From positions 1 to 64,000 of the forward strand of contig NZ_SACO01000004.1 in assembly GCF_004005905.1 (NCBI RefSeq): a stretch of 64,000 nucleotides of DNA, given 5' to 3'. This document shows positions 47,729 through 55,689 of the stretch, in pieces. The DNA is from Novosphingobium umbonatum (lineage in GTDB: Bacteria > Pseudomonadota > Alphaproteobacteria > Sphingomonadales > Sphingomonadaceae). The notes beneath the pieces were generated by a model, which did no database searches, had not been told where the DNA came from, and saw only the letters and a list, made by a program, of their open reading frames with translations. How positions within the stretch are numbered: position 1 is the first letter of the stretch; every line of letters begins with the position of its first letter. A program made the position numbers and the translations under genes.

Positions 47729-47730
47729 TG

Positions 47731-47784
47731 CAATATCCGTAAAACTGATGTGCCTGATAAAAATAAACAGTCTGACGGATATTG
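47731..47784. promoter_or_regulatory. Inverted repeat in the LysR/Rieske divergent promoter
   Basis: CAATATCCGT (47731-47740) and ACGGATATTG (47775-47784) are perfect 10-bp arms, 44 bp apart centre to centre, about four helical turns. This fits a LysR tetramer holding two sites by DNA bending; the role is inferred. Confidence 0.5.
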
Positions 47785-47826
47785 GCAAGCTGGGGTAACT
47801 TTGTCCGGTCAAGCGGGAGAGTGAAT

Positions 47827-48858
47827 ATGGGCCAATCTGCCTTCCTTCAAAATGTGTGGTACGTGGCGGGCTTTGCAAAGGATTTGCGGCCGGGCGAAAG
47901 GATCGCCCGTCAGTTTCTCAACCAGCCCGTGGTGCTATGGCGCAGTGAAGGCGGCATGGCCTATGCGCTGGAGGATCGCTGTATCCACCGTGCCATGCCC
48001 CTGTCGAGCGGGCCAGTGGTGGGCGAGGCGATCCGCTGTCCCTATCACGGGCTTGAATTCGCGGGGAATGGTCGCTGCAGCCGTATCCCTGCGCAGGACA
48101 AAATACCCGATACGGCGAAACTTCGCGCCTATCCTCTGGTCGAGAGGCAAGGGCTGTTGTGGATCTGGATGGGGGAGACGGATAAGGCCGATTTGGGCTT
48201 GGTCCCCGATTACCCTGTCCATGATGACCCGCGCTATGCCTGGCGCAGTTCCTATTTCCATGTGGCGGGCAACTGGCAATTGCTGGTCGATAATTTGATG
48301 GACCTGTCCCACCTGCCCTATATCCATGCCAATACGATTGGCGGCAATCCCGATCTGCATTTTCGCACCAAAACCCAATCGCAAAAACTGCCCCATGGTG
48401 TGCGTGTGTCACGCCATATGCCGGACTCCGATCCTCCCCCGACCTATATTGCGGCGGCCGGTTTCACCGGTAAAGTCGACCGCTGGCAGGAAATCGAGTT
48501 TGAACCGGTGATGATCCGTATCCACACCGGAGCCTGCGATGCAGGAACTGGTGCCTATGAAGGCGCGCGGGACCATGGCTTTTCGATGCTGGGCTTTCAC
48601 GGAATCACGCCGGAAACGGAAAGCACCACCCATTATTTCTGGTCCATGGCGACCAATATCTTGACCGATGGCATTCCCGATGTGGTTTTCGAGCAAACGG
48701 CGGCGACGTTTCAGGAGGATATGGAAGTGCTGGAATTGCAACAACAGCGCCTGAGCGCGTTTCCTGACCGGCCCTTGATCGATATTGCCAGCGATGTAGG
48801 CGGACGCCACACGCGCCAATTCATTGCCAAGTGCTTCAAGAAAGAGGAGATTGCCTAG
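47827..48858 (+). CDS. Rieske non-haem iron oxygenase, VanA-like
   Basis: A 343-residue oxygenase subunit. The Rieske cluster ligands are CIH (C52, H54) and CPYH (C71, H74); the catalytic iron site is DNLMDLSHLPYIH, with H162 and H167. It resembles vanillate O-demethylase and related aryl-ether or aromatic-acid oxygenases. The start has GGGAGAG upstream. A reductase partner is not seen here. It differs substantially in sequence from the oxygenase at 1951, so the two are not a recent duplication. Confidence 0.88.
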   Translation: MGQSAFLQNVWYVAGFAKDLRPGERIARQFLNQPVVLWRSEGGMAYALEDRCIHRAMPLSSGPVVGEAIRCPYHGLEFAGNGRCSRIPAQDKIPDTAKLRAYPLVERQGLLWIWMGETDKADLGLVPDYPVHDDPRYAWRSSYFHVAGNWQLLVDNLMDLSHLPYIHANTIGGNPDLHFRTKTQSQKLPHGVRVSRHMPDSDPPPTYIAAAGFTGKVDRWQEIEFEPVMIRIHTGACDAGTGAYEGARDHGFSMLGFHGITPETESTTHYFWSMATNILTDGIPDVVFEQTAATFQEDMEVLELQQQRLSAFPDRPLIDIASDVGGRHTRQFIAKCFKKEEIA

Positions 48859-48923
48859 GCTGGCCCGTTTTGCGCTTCTCCATGGGCGGTGATAGGGACG
48901 ACAGCCTGTTCTAGGAGATTGTC

Positions 48924-49877
48924 ATGCAAGCCCCGTCCCATTCCCCCAACCGCATCCCTCTGGGCATGGCCTGCGGGATCGGGGCGGGGGCCTTGTGGGG
49001 GCTGGTGTTTCTGGCGCCGGCGCTGGGGCGTGACTTTGCCCCGCTGGAATTGGCGATCGGGCGCTATCTGGCCTATGGCATGATGTCGGCGCTTTGGCTG
49101 GCGCCACGGTGGCGTGGCGTGATGGGGCTGATTGGTGCCGCTGATTGGTGGACGCTGACCAAGTTGGGCCTGCTGGGCAACACGCTCTATTATATCTTGC
49201 TGTCTGGGGGGGTTCAGCAGGGGGGCATTGCCATGACCTCGCTGGTGATCGGCTTTCTGCCGGTGGTGGTCAGCCTGGTGGGCAGCCGCGACCATGGGGC
49301 CGTGCCTTTGCGGCGTTTGTGGCCATCCTTGCTGCTCAGTCTGGGCGGGATGGGGTGTATGGCGTGGCAGGCGTTTTATGGCGGTGTTGACCATGACAGC
49401 AAGACCGCCCTGTCGAGCCTGCTGGGCTTCGGCTGCGCTCTGGGCGCCTTGGCATCGTGGTCGGCCTTTGCGGTCAGCAACAGTCGCAGTCTGGCGCGAT
49501 TGAGCCATGTGTCCTCGCAGGACTGGAACCTGCTGCTGGGGCTGGCGACGGGCGCGCAGGCTGCGTTGCTTTTGCCCATGGCGCTGGCCTTTGCGCCGGT
49601 GCAGCACGATATGGCTCAATGGTCGCGCTTGGCGGCTTTGTCCGGAGCGGTGGCTTTGCTCGCCTCGATCATGGGCAATTGGTTGTGGAACCGGATGTGC
49701 CGCCTGCTGCCACTCACTTTGTCGGGCCAGATGATCATGGCCGAGACGTTTTTCGCGCTGTTATACGGCTTTCTATGGGAGGCGCGTTGGCCAGCACGGG
49801 TCGAGGTGCTGGCCATGGTGTTGTTGATCGCCGGGGTTAGCTCCTGCGTATGGGCCCATCGGCGGCAACAGGCGTGA
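48924..49877 (+). CDS. EamA/DMT family membrane transporter
   Basis: A 317-residue protein with about ten hydrophobic helices in two repeated halves, as in drug/metabolite transporters of the EamA group (first half opens GIGAGALWGLVFLAPALG). Members export amino acids, metabolites or toxic compounds. AGGAGATT is its ribosome binding site, and it lies 65 bp after the oxygenase. Export of a catabolic intermediate or import of the substrate are both possible. Confidence 0.84.
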   Translation: MQAPSHSPNRIPLGMACGIGAGALWGLVFLAPALGRDFAPLELAIGRYLAYGMMSALWLAPRWRGVMGLIGAADWWTLTKLGLLGNTLYYILLSGGVQQGGIAMTSLVIGFLPVVVSLVGSRDHGAVPLRRLWPSLLLSLGGMGCMAWQAFYGGVDHDSKTALSSLLGFGCALGALASWSAFAVSNSRSLARLSHVSSQDWNLLLGLATGAQAALLLPMALAFAPVQHDMAQWSRLAALSGAVALLASIMGNWLWNRMCRLLPLTLSGQMIMAETFFALLYGFLWEARWPARVEVLAMVLLIAGVSSCVWAHRRQQA

Positions 49878-49882
49878 CAGGG

Positions 49883-50503
49883 CTATAATTGGCCGATAAT
49901 GCTGGCAATGCCATCGGCGGCGCATTTTTCCTCGACATAGGCGCTGGCGCCGCTGGTGGCGATGGCGCCCACCAAAACGCCCTGTTTCCAGATTGGCATG
50001 CCGCCTGGCAACAAGGACATATTGGGCTTTACCTGCTGCAACACGGAGGGATCCTGCTCGATCTTTTCCCGCAATTGCAGGGTGGACATGTGAAAGCCCA
50101 CCACGGTCAAGGTTTTGTGCATGGCCATATAGAGGCCATTGTCCCGCGTGCCATCGGCGGCCAGTGCAGCCTTGATCCGCCCATCGGCATCCGAAACGGC
50201 AACAGTGATGGCATAGCCATCTGCGGCGCAGGAAGCCAAGGCGGTTTGTGCCGCCAAACCTGCCAGTTTTTGGCTGATTGAGGGCGCAGGCGGGCTCAAA
50301 GGTGCTGAATTGCGGCCACTGGCGGGTGGGCCCAAGGGCACTTTCAATTGCGCGCTTTGTGGAATGTCGAAATAGTCACCGGGCATGTTTTGCGGGCTGG
50401 GCGGGGTGGTGTTGCGCGGCAAGGGGGTGGGGGACTGCGCCGTAGCACCATCGGCGGCCATGGCCAAAATTGTTCCCAGCAAGGCCTTCGACCACAAGCG
50501 CAT
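49883..50503 (-). CDS. Secreted HbpS/GlcG-like (DUF336) haem-binding protein
   Basis: A 206-residue exported protein with a signal peptide (to ATAQ), a proline-rich linker of about 50 residues, and a C-terminal HbpS/GlcG fold (ITVAVSDADGRI, PGGMPIWKQGVLVGAIATSG). Members bind haem or corrinoid-like ligands, or act near glycolate/diol metabolism. GGAGGGAAG precedes the ATG. It ends 5 bp from the convergent EamA gene. Role here unknown. Confidence 0.8.
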   Translation of the reverse strand: MRLWSKALLGTILAMAADGATAQSPTPLPRNTTPPSPQNMPGDYFDIPQSAQLKVPLGPPASGRNSAPLSPPAPSISQKLAGLAAQTALASCAADGYAITVAVSDADGRIKAALAADGTRDNGLYMAMHKTLTVVGFHMSTLQLREKIEQDPSVLQQVKPNMSLLPGGMPIWKQGVLVGAIATSGASAYVEEKCAADGIASIIGQL

Positions 50504-50629
50504 GACTTCCCTCCTTCATAGTGCAAAGAGATCCAGCAGAAACCGGCACTTCATGCTGCAAAGAAATAGGGGGATGGAGGGCGCAGGCCGCTATCACAAA
50601 TGCGCCCTGCGCCATTGGAAACCAGCGCC

Positions 50630-51532
50630 TTATCCCTCATCCACACGTAAAGAAAACACATCGGGGCGGGCATAATGACCCGCCACATCCAGATCGAAAC
50701 GGGCGCGCACAATATCGTCCAGATCGATGGTCGCGGCCAACACACCCTCTCCGCCGCGCAAAGGGCCAGCCACGATGTCGCCCATCGGGTTGACGATCAC
50801 GCTGCCGCCCTTGATCAATTCGGCCTCGGGCGGCACGCCTGCAAACGCGGCATAGTCATCGGGCGCATCGGCGCGGGTCATATATTGGCAGGCGCTCAGC
50901 ACGAACATGCGCCCTTCATAGGCGATATGGCGCATCGAACATTGCCACATCTCGCGCTCGTCCACGGTGGGGGCGCACCATAGGTCGACCCCTTTGTCAT
51001 ACATCGTCTGGCGCAACAGCGGCATATAGTTTTCCCAGCAGATGGCCGAACCGATCCGCCCCATGCCCGTGTCGATGGCGGGCAGCGTGCTGCCATCGCC
51101 CTGTGCCCAAACCAGCCTTTCGCTGGCGGTGGGCATCAGCTTGCGATGTTTGCCGCAAAGGCTGCCATCGGGGGCGAAAAACAAGGCGGTGCAGTAAAGC
51201 GAGGTGCCGTCCCGCTCGATCACGCCCACCACCATATGCGCATTCATGCTGGCGGCAAATTCGCCCATGGTCCGGCATTCGGGGCCATCCACCTCGATTG
51301 CGGCGCGCCAATAGCGCAGATAATCCTCGCGTCCTTCGGGGGTGCGCGAACCGATCCTTGCGCCGAAATCCAGCCCCTTGGGATAGCCGCCGATATAGGC
51401 TTCGGGGAATACGGCCAGTTTCACGCCCTCCTGCCGCGCTTGCTCGCAATGGGCCGCCATGCGTTCCAGGGTGAGCGGGGTGTTGAACAGGCTGGTGCCG
51501 GCCTGAACGACGGCGACGCGGTGTTGGCGCAT
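50630..51532 (-). CDS. Nitrilase
   Basis: A 300-residue nitrilase-superfamily enzyme, branch 1 by appearance. The Glu-Lys-Cys triad is visible: E44 in FPEAYIGGYPKG, K131 in HRKLMPT, and C165 in ICWENYMPLLR. The CWEN motif and GYPKG are typical of true nitrilases, which convert nitriles to carboxylic acids and ammonia. It is divergent from a LysR gene over only 68 bp, which suggests substrate-induced expression. The organic nitrile cannot be named. Confidence 0.9.
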   Translation of the reverse strand: MRQHRVAVVQAGTSLFNTPLTLERMAAHCEQARQEGVKLAVFPEAYIGGYPKGLDFGARIGSRTPEGREDYLRYWRAAIEVDGPECRTMGEFAASMNAHMVVGVIERDGTSLYCTALFFAPDGSLCGKHRKLMPTASERLVWAQGDGSTLPAIDTGMGRIGSAICWENYMPLLRQTMYDKGVDLWCAPTVDEREMWQCSMRHIAYEGRMFVLSACQYMTRADAPDDYAAFAGVPPEAELIKGGSVIVNPMGDIVAGPLRGGEGVLAATIDLDDIVRARFDLDVAGHYARPDVFSLRVDEG

Positions 51533-51600
51533 GGGATTGGCTCCTGTGGACGATGCGCCGGATTTGACCGCGAACAGGATTATCTGGCAAACCGTATTTT

Positions 51601-52545
51601 ATGAAAAAGATTATCGGCCTGAACGATATTGCTCGCCTCGATCTCAATCTGGCCACCACCTTTCTGGCCCTGTGGGAGGCGCGCAGCGTGTCGCTTGCTG
51701 CGCAGCATCTGCATCTCAGCCAATCGGCGGTGAGCGGAGCATTGGCCCGTTTGCGGGCTGTGACCGGTGATCCCTTATTCGTCCGCACCGCCAAGGGCAT
51801 GGAGCCTACGCCCCATGCCGCCGCCATGGCCCCCGCCCTGCATGATGCGATAACGGCCATGCAGGCGGCCTTGTCGCCAGCCATGGCCTTCGATCCCTTG
51901 CATTTGGATCGCCCGCTGGTTCTGGGCATGTCCGATGACTTCATGCTGGCCTGCGGTCCTGCTCTGGTCCGGCGATTGCAGCGGGAAGCGCCCAAGGCAT
52001 CTTTGCTGTTCCGGCAATGCAACCGCCAAACCGCTGCTGCCATGTTGCAATCGCGCGAAATCGATCTGGCCATGGTGGCCGGCGGCGCTGGAGCGAGCCT
52101 TCGGGGCATGGCCAGTCAGATCATCGGCCAATCCTCCTATCTATGCCTTGGCGAGCAAGAACTGTTCGCGCGTTTTCCCGAATGGACGCTGGAGGATTAT
52201 GTCGGCGTTCCCCATGTGCTGGTGTCCTATACAGGGCGTAGCGGGATGGTGGATGACGCCTTGCGCAATCTGGGCCGCACAAGGACGGTGGTGACGGCCC
52301 TGACCCAGTTTGCCGCTCTTCCCGCCTTTTTGCAGGGTTCGGGCTGGATCGCCACCTTGCCCGGTCATGCCGCCCGCGCTCTGGCCCGCATCAGCGGATT
52401 GATGACGGCACCGCCGCCGATGGCGGTGGAAACCTATGATGTGATCTTGGCATGGCGGCGCGAGCTGGAAGAGGATCCGGCCAGCCAATGGCTACGGGCT
52501 TTGGTGGCGCAAGTATGGAAGGGGGAGGCAGGCAGGACCTCGTAA
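51601..52545 (+). CDS. LysR family regulator, divergent from nitrilase
   Basis: A 314-residue LysR protein, with the DNA-binding segment LDLNLATTFLALWEARSVSLAA and HLHLSQSAVSGALARL, then the inducer-binding domain. The 68-bp gap to the nitrilase gene must hold both promoters and any LysR site. It is the likely activator of nitrilase; this is inferred from the usual LysR arrangement. It is not closely similar to the LysR at 46802. Confidence 0.9.
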   Translation: MKKIIGLNDIARLDLNLATTFLALWEARSVSLAAQHLHLSQSAVSGALARLRAVTGDPLFVRTAKGMEPTPHAAAMAPALHDAITAMQAALSPAMAFDPLHLDRPLVLGMSDDFMLACGPALVRRLQREAPKASLLFRQCNRQTAAAMLQSREIDLAMVAGGAGASLRGMASQIIGQSSYLCLGEQELFARFPEWTLEDYVGVPHVLVSYTGRSGMVDDALRNLGRTRTVVTALTQFAALPAFLQGSGWIATLPGHAARALARISGLMTAPPPMAVETYDVILAWRRELEEDPASQWLRALVAQVWKGEAGRTS

Positions 52546-52668
52546 TTTTGCGGGTTGCCGCCTTACTCCGGCATTATCCAGAAATATTCACTTTGCCATC
52601 ATGGTGAGCCGTTAATCCGCTGCCGACAAATCCAAGCCTTTTCCAAGGCGCAGCGGAAAGAGTGACCC

Positions 52669-53058
52669 ATGCAGGACGTGAAACTGGTCGATGCGATTAA
52701 CGATGCTATCGGGGCCCATGGCATGTGGAAACTGCGCCTGCGTACCGCCATTGCACAGGGGCATAGCGATATTACCGCGGCCAAGGCGGGTTGTGATGAT
52801 GGTTGCGCCTTTGGTCAGTGGTTATATGGCGGGTCCATTCCTGCGGCGGTGAAGGCGGGCGTACCCTATGGCGTGATCCGGAGGCTGCATGCCGAATTCC
52901 ACCAATCGGCGGGCAGCGTCTTGGCCTATGTGGAAAGCAAGGATGTGCCCAAGGCGCGGCAGTTGCTGGAGGGTGAATTTACCCAGCGTTCCGAAAAACT
53001 GGTGCGCGCCTTGACCAAATGGAAGCACGAAGCGGGCGCTGTTTCCCGCGCGGCCTGA
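52669..53058 (+). CDS. Stand-alone CZB (chemoreceptor zinc-binding) domain protein
   Basis: A 129-residue protein that is essentially a single CZB domain. The canonical three-His one-Cys zinc site is present: H17 (AHGMWKLRL), C46 (GCAFGQWLYG), H74 and H78 (HAEFHQSAG). CZB domains sense zinc or hypochlorite and usually sit at the end of chemoreceptors or diguanylate cyclases. Here it is alone; the soluble MCPs at 4.6 and 23.1 kb lack a CZB domain, so a separate sensor subunit is conceivable. Convergent with the ankyrin gene, 2 bp away. Confidence 0.88.
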   Translation: MQDVKLVDAINDAIGAHGMWKLRLRTAIAQGHSDITAAKAGCDDGCAFGQWLYGGSIPAAVKAGVPYGVIRRLHAEFHQSAGSVLAYVESKDVPKARQLLEGEFTQRSEKLVRALTKWKHEAGAVSRAA

Positions 53059-53060
53059 GC

Positions 53061-54362
53061 CTATTGGCCACCGGCCAAGCGTGGGGGGAAGGCTGCTTCA
53101 AAGGCGCGGCGCACCTCGGTCTGTGCGCCCGCCGCGATCTTTGCCGGCGTTGCTCCACGCGCGTTGGGCAGGTCAGGTCTAGCCCCTGCCTTGGCCATAG
53201 CGGCCAACATCAAAGGCAAATCGGGCGCAGGCCTGCTACCGGCCAAGATATGCAGCGCGCTATTGCCCTTGGCATCGGCCATGTCCGGTTTGGGCAGCGC
53301 AGCCAGAGCCGCTTCCAGCGCGGGCAATTTCTGGCTGCGGGCGGCGGCAATCAGCAGGTTTTCGCCATCGCCGGCCACGAAATCGGCCTTGGCGCCCGCT
53401 GTGATCAGCGCCTTGATCGCATCAGCTTGCCCAGTTTCGGCCGCCATGAACAGCGGCACTTTGGGGGGCACGGGGGGCGGGGCCACGCCGAAATTGGCCT
53501 CGGTCACCCATGTGATGCGCGAGGGGCCTGAGAGGCCCTCTACCGCCGCGCCTGTGGTGATCAGCAAACGGATCAACGCGACATCGCCCCCCGCCGCCGC
53601 GCGATGCAGCAATTGCCAGCCTTCGCGGTCCCGCTCGGCCAGATCCACCCCACCGTTTTGCACCAGCAAAGCCAGCACATCCCAGCGCTTTTGATAGGCC
53701 GCCAATTGCGCCGCGCTGGTGTTTTCCGGCCCGCGAAACATCGGGTCCGCGCCTGCCGCCAACAGGTTGGACACCGCCGCCGCCGATCCTGCTTTCACCG
53801 CGAAGAATAGTGGATTAAAGCCGCCTTTGGACACGGATTTCACCGAAGCGCCTGCCTTGAGTAGCACCTCCACAGCCTCTGCGCGCCCCGATGATGCCGC
53901 CCACATCAGCGGCGTTTGTCCTTTGGCATCGGCCACATCGATCGGCCCTTTGGCCATGCGCTGCAAAGCCGCCGCCGGCCCGAAACGGGCACAGACATGC
54001 AAGGCCGTCGCGCCATCGCTGCGTGCCAGAAGCGGATTGGCTCCAGCGTCCAGCAGAGCGGCGATGATGGCCCCATCCCCCAATTCACAGGCCAGCCAAA
54101 GGGCGCTTACCCCATCCTGATCCTGCGCATTGACCTTGGCACCGGCTTTCAGCAGCGCCTTGGCCGCCTGATGGTCCTGATGCGATACGGTCAGCATCAG
54201 CGGCGTCTCGCCATAGGCCAAGGCCTGATTGGCCAGCGCCGGTTGCGCCGTCAAATGCGCCGTCACCCCGCGCGCATCCCCCAGACGGATCGCCTCGGCC
54301 AGATCCTGCGCAGGTGCAGGCGAGGAAGCCAGCAGCGAGGCGATCAAAAGCCATTTACGCAA
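53061..54362 (-). CDS. Periplasmic ankyrin-repeat protein
   Basis: A 433-residue protein with a signal peptide (MRKWLLIASLLASSPAPAQ) and about nine to ten ankyrin repeats, for example GETPLMLTVSHQDHQAAKAL and GQTPLMWAASSGRAEAVEVL. It starts with TTG at 54362, overlapping the stop of the DUF1552 gene by 8 bp, so it is translated with that gene. Ankyrin repeats mediate protein binding; a partner among the two coupled genes is a natural guess. No enzymatic motif is visible. Confidence 0.85.
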   Translation of the reverse strand: MRKWLLIASLLASSPAPAQDLAEAIRLGDARGVTAHLTAQPALANQALAYGETPLMLTVSHQDHQAAKALLKAGAKVNAQDQDGVSALWLACELGDGAIIAALLDAGANPLLARSDGATALHVCARFGPAAALQRMAKGPIDVADAKGQTPLMWAASSGRAEAVEVLLKAGASVKSVSKGGFNPLFFAVKAGSAAAVSNLLAAGADPMFRGPENTSAAQLAAYQKRWDVLALLVQNGGVDLAERDREGWQLLHRAAAGGDVALIRLLITTGAAVEGLSGPSRITWVTEANFGVAPPPVPPKVPLFMAAETGQADAIKALITAGAKADFVAGDGENLLIAAARSQKLPALEAALAALPKPDMADAKGNSALHILAGSRPAPDLPLMLAAMAKAGARPDLPNARGATPAKIAAGAQTEVRRAFEAAFPPRLAGGQ

Positions 54363-55689
54363 GGGGCAATTCCTTCAACGCGCCGGTGCTGTCGCCGAAT
54401 TTGTCGATCCCCATGCCCACCGCCTGCAATCCGGTCAGCAACAGGTTGGACATGGTGGTGCCTTTCTCCACTTTGGCATGGCCCACATGACGCACCAGTC
54501 CCCCTGCCACCACAATCGGCAAGTCCATGAAATCATGGTCATTGGGATCACCGAAGGCTGATCCGCGCAGTACGAAAGATGTATCGAGCAGGCTGGCCTC
54601 GCCATCTTTCACGCCCTCCAGCCTTTCGAGCAGATAGGCGAAATAGGACATGTGATAGCGGTTGATCTGCGCCAGTTTCACCTTCTTCTCCACCATCTGC
54701 CCATGGTGGCTGAGCATATGGTGGGAATCGGGCACGCCGATTTCGGGATAGGTGCGGTTGCTGATCTCGCGGCCCACCATGAAAGTGGCCACGCGGGTGA
54801 TATCGGCCTGAAGCGCCAGCACTTGCAGGTCGAGCATCAGGCGGACATGTTCGTCAAAACTGTCGGGAATGCCGGCGGGGCGCTGCATGCTGCTTTGCGC
54901 CATCGGCGATTGGCTGGAGCGCTGGATACGGCGTTCAATGTCGCGGGTGGCGGTCAGATATTCGTCCAGCTTGCGCCGATCCTCCATGCCCAACTGCCGG
55001 TTTAACCTTGCTGCATCCTCGCGCACAAAATCGAGCAGGCTCGCCTGACGGCGCAGGCGGGCAGCTTGGGCCGTAGCGTCCACACCGTCACCATCGCCAA
55101 ACATGCGCTCGAACACTTCGGCCGGATTGGCGGCGACCGGCAGGGGAACCGTGGGATTCATCCATGACAGGCCATTGGTATAGGCGCAGCTATAGCCAAT
55201 GTCGCAACTGCCTAGCAGGCTGGGCTGGTCGATCCCCGCCTCGATCGAGGGCAGCGCAGTGGCATCGCCCAGATGGCGCGCATAGGCCTGATCCATCGAG
55301 ATGGCGCAGCGAATATCGGTGCCCTCGGTCTGGCGGACGTGGGTGCCGGTGAGGAAGGCGGGGCAGGACCGGCCATGGCCCGCCGACAAATCGCCCATAG
55401 CCGCCGCCTGCGGATGGCCAAGGCCGGTGATGACGCTCATCCGGCTTTTGAACTTTTCGAGCGGGGCGAGTGTGGAAGGCAGCGCATAATCCAGTTCCGT
55501 GGTGGCGGGGCGGAACTGGTCCATCATCATGCCATTGGGGGTATAAAACACGAAAAGGCGGCGCGGGCGGGCGATGCGGTCGGCTGCCTTGGCGCTGGGC
55601 GCCATCGCCTCCATAAAGGGCAGGGCCATGGCGGCCCCCGCGCCGCGCAGCAGGGTTCGGCGGGACAGGGCGGGACGCGGTATCATCAT
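54355..55689 (-). CDS. DUF1552 family Tat-exported protein
   Basis: A 444-residue protein with a twin-arginine signal (SRRTLLRGAGAAMALPFMEA) and a DUF1552 body (YTPNGMMMDQFRP; PSIEAGIDQPSLLGSCDIG; HHMLSHHG). The family is common in planctomycetes and acidobacteria beside DUF1592 proteins, and its reaction is unknown; Tat export implies a folded or cofactor-containing enzyme. The start codon overlaps the stop of the DUF1592 gene (ATGA). It is followed by the coupled ankyrin gene. Confidence 0.85.
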   Translation of the reverse strand: MMIPRPALSRRTLLRGAGAAMALPFMEAMAPSAKAADRIARPRRLFVFYTPNGMMMDQFRPATTELDYALPSTLAPLEKFKSRMSVITGLGHPQAAAMGDLSAGHGRSCPAFLTGTHVRQTEGTDIRCAISMDQAYARHLGDATALPSIEAGIDQPSLLGSCDIGYSCAYTNGLSWMNPTVPLPVAANPAEVFERMFGDGDGVDATAQAARLRRQASLLDFVREDAARLNRQLGMEDRRKLDEYLTATRDIERRIQRSSQSPMAQSSMQRPAGIPDSFDEHVRLMLDLQVLALQADITRVATFMVGREISNRTYPEIGVPDSHHMLSHHGQMVEKKVKLAQINRYHMSYFAYLLERLEGVKDGEASLLDTSFVLRGSAFGDPNDHDFMDLPIVVAGGLVRHVGHAKVEKGTTMSNLLLTGLQAVGMGIDKFGDSTGALKELPLA

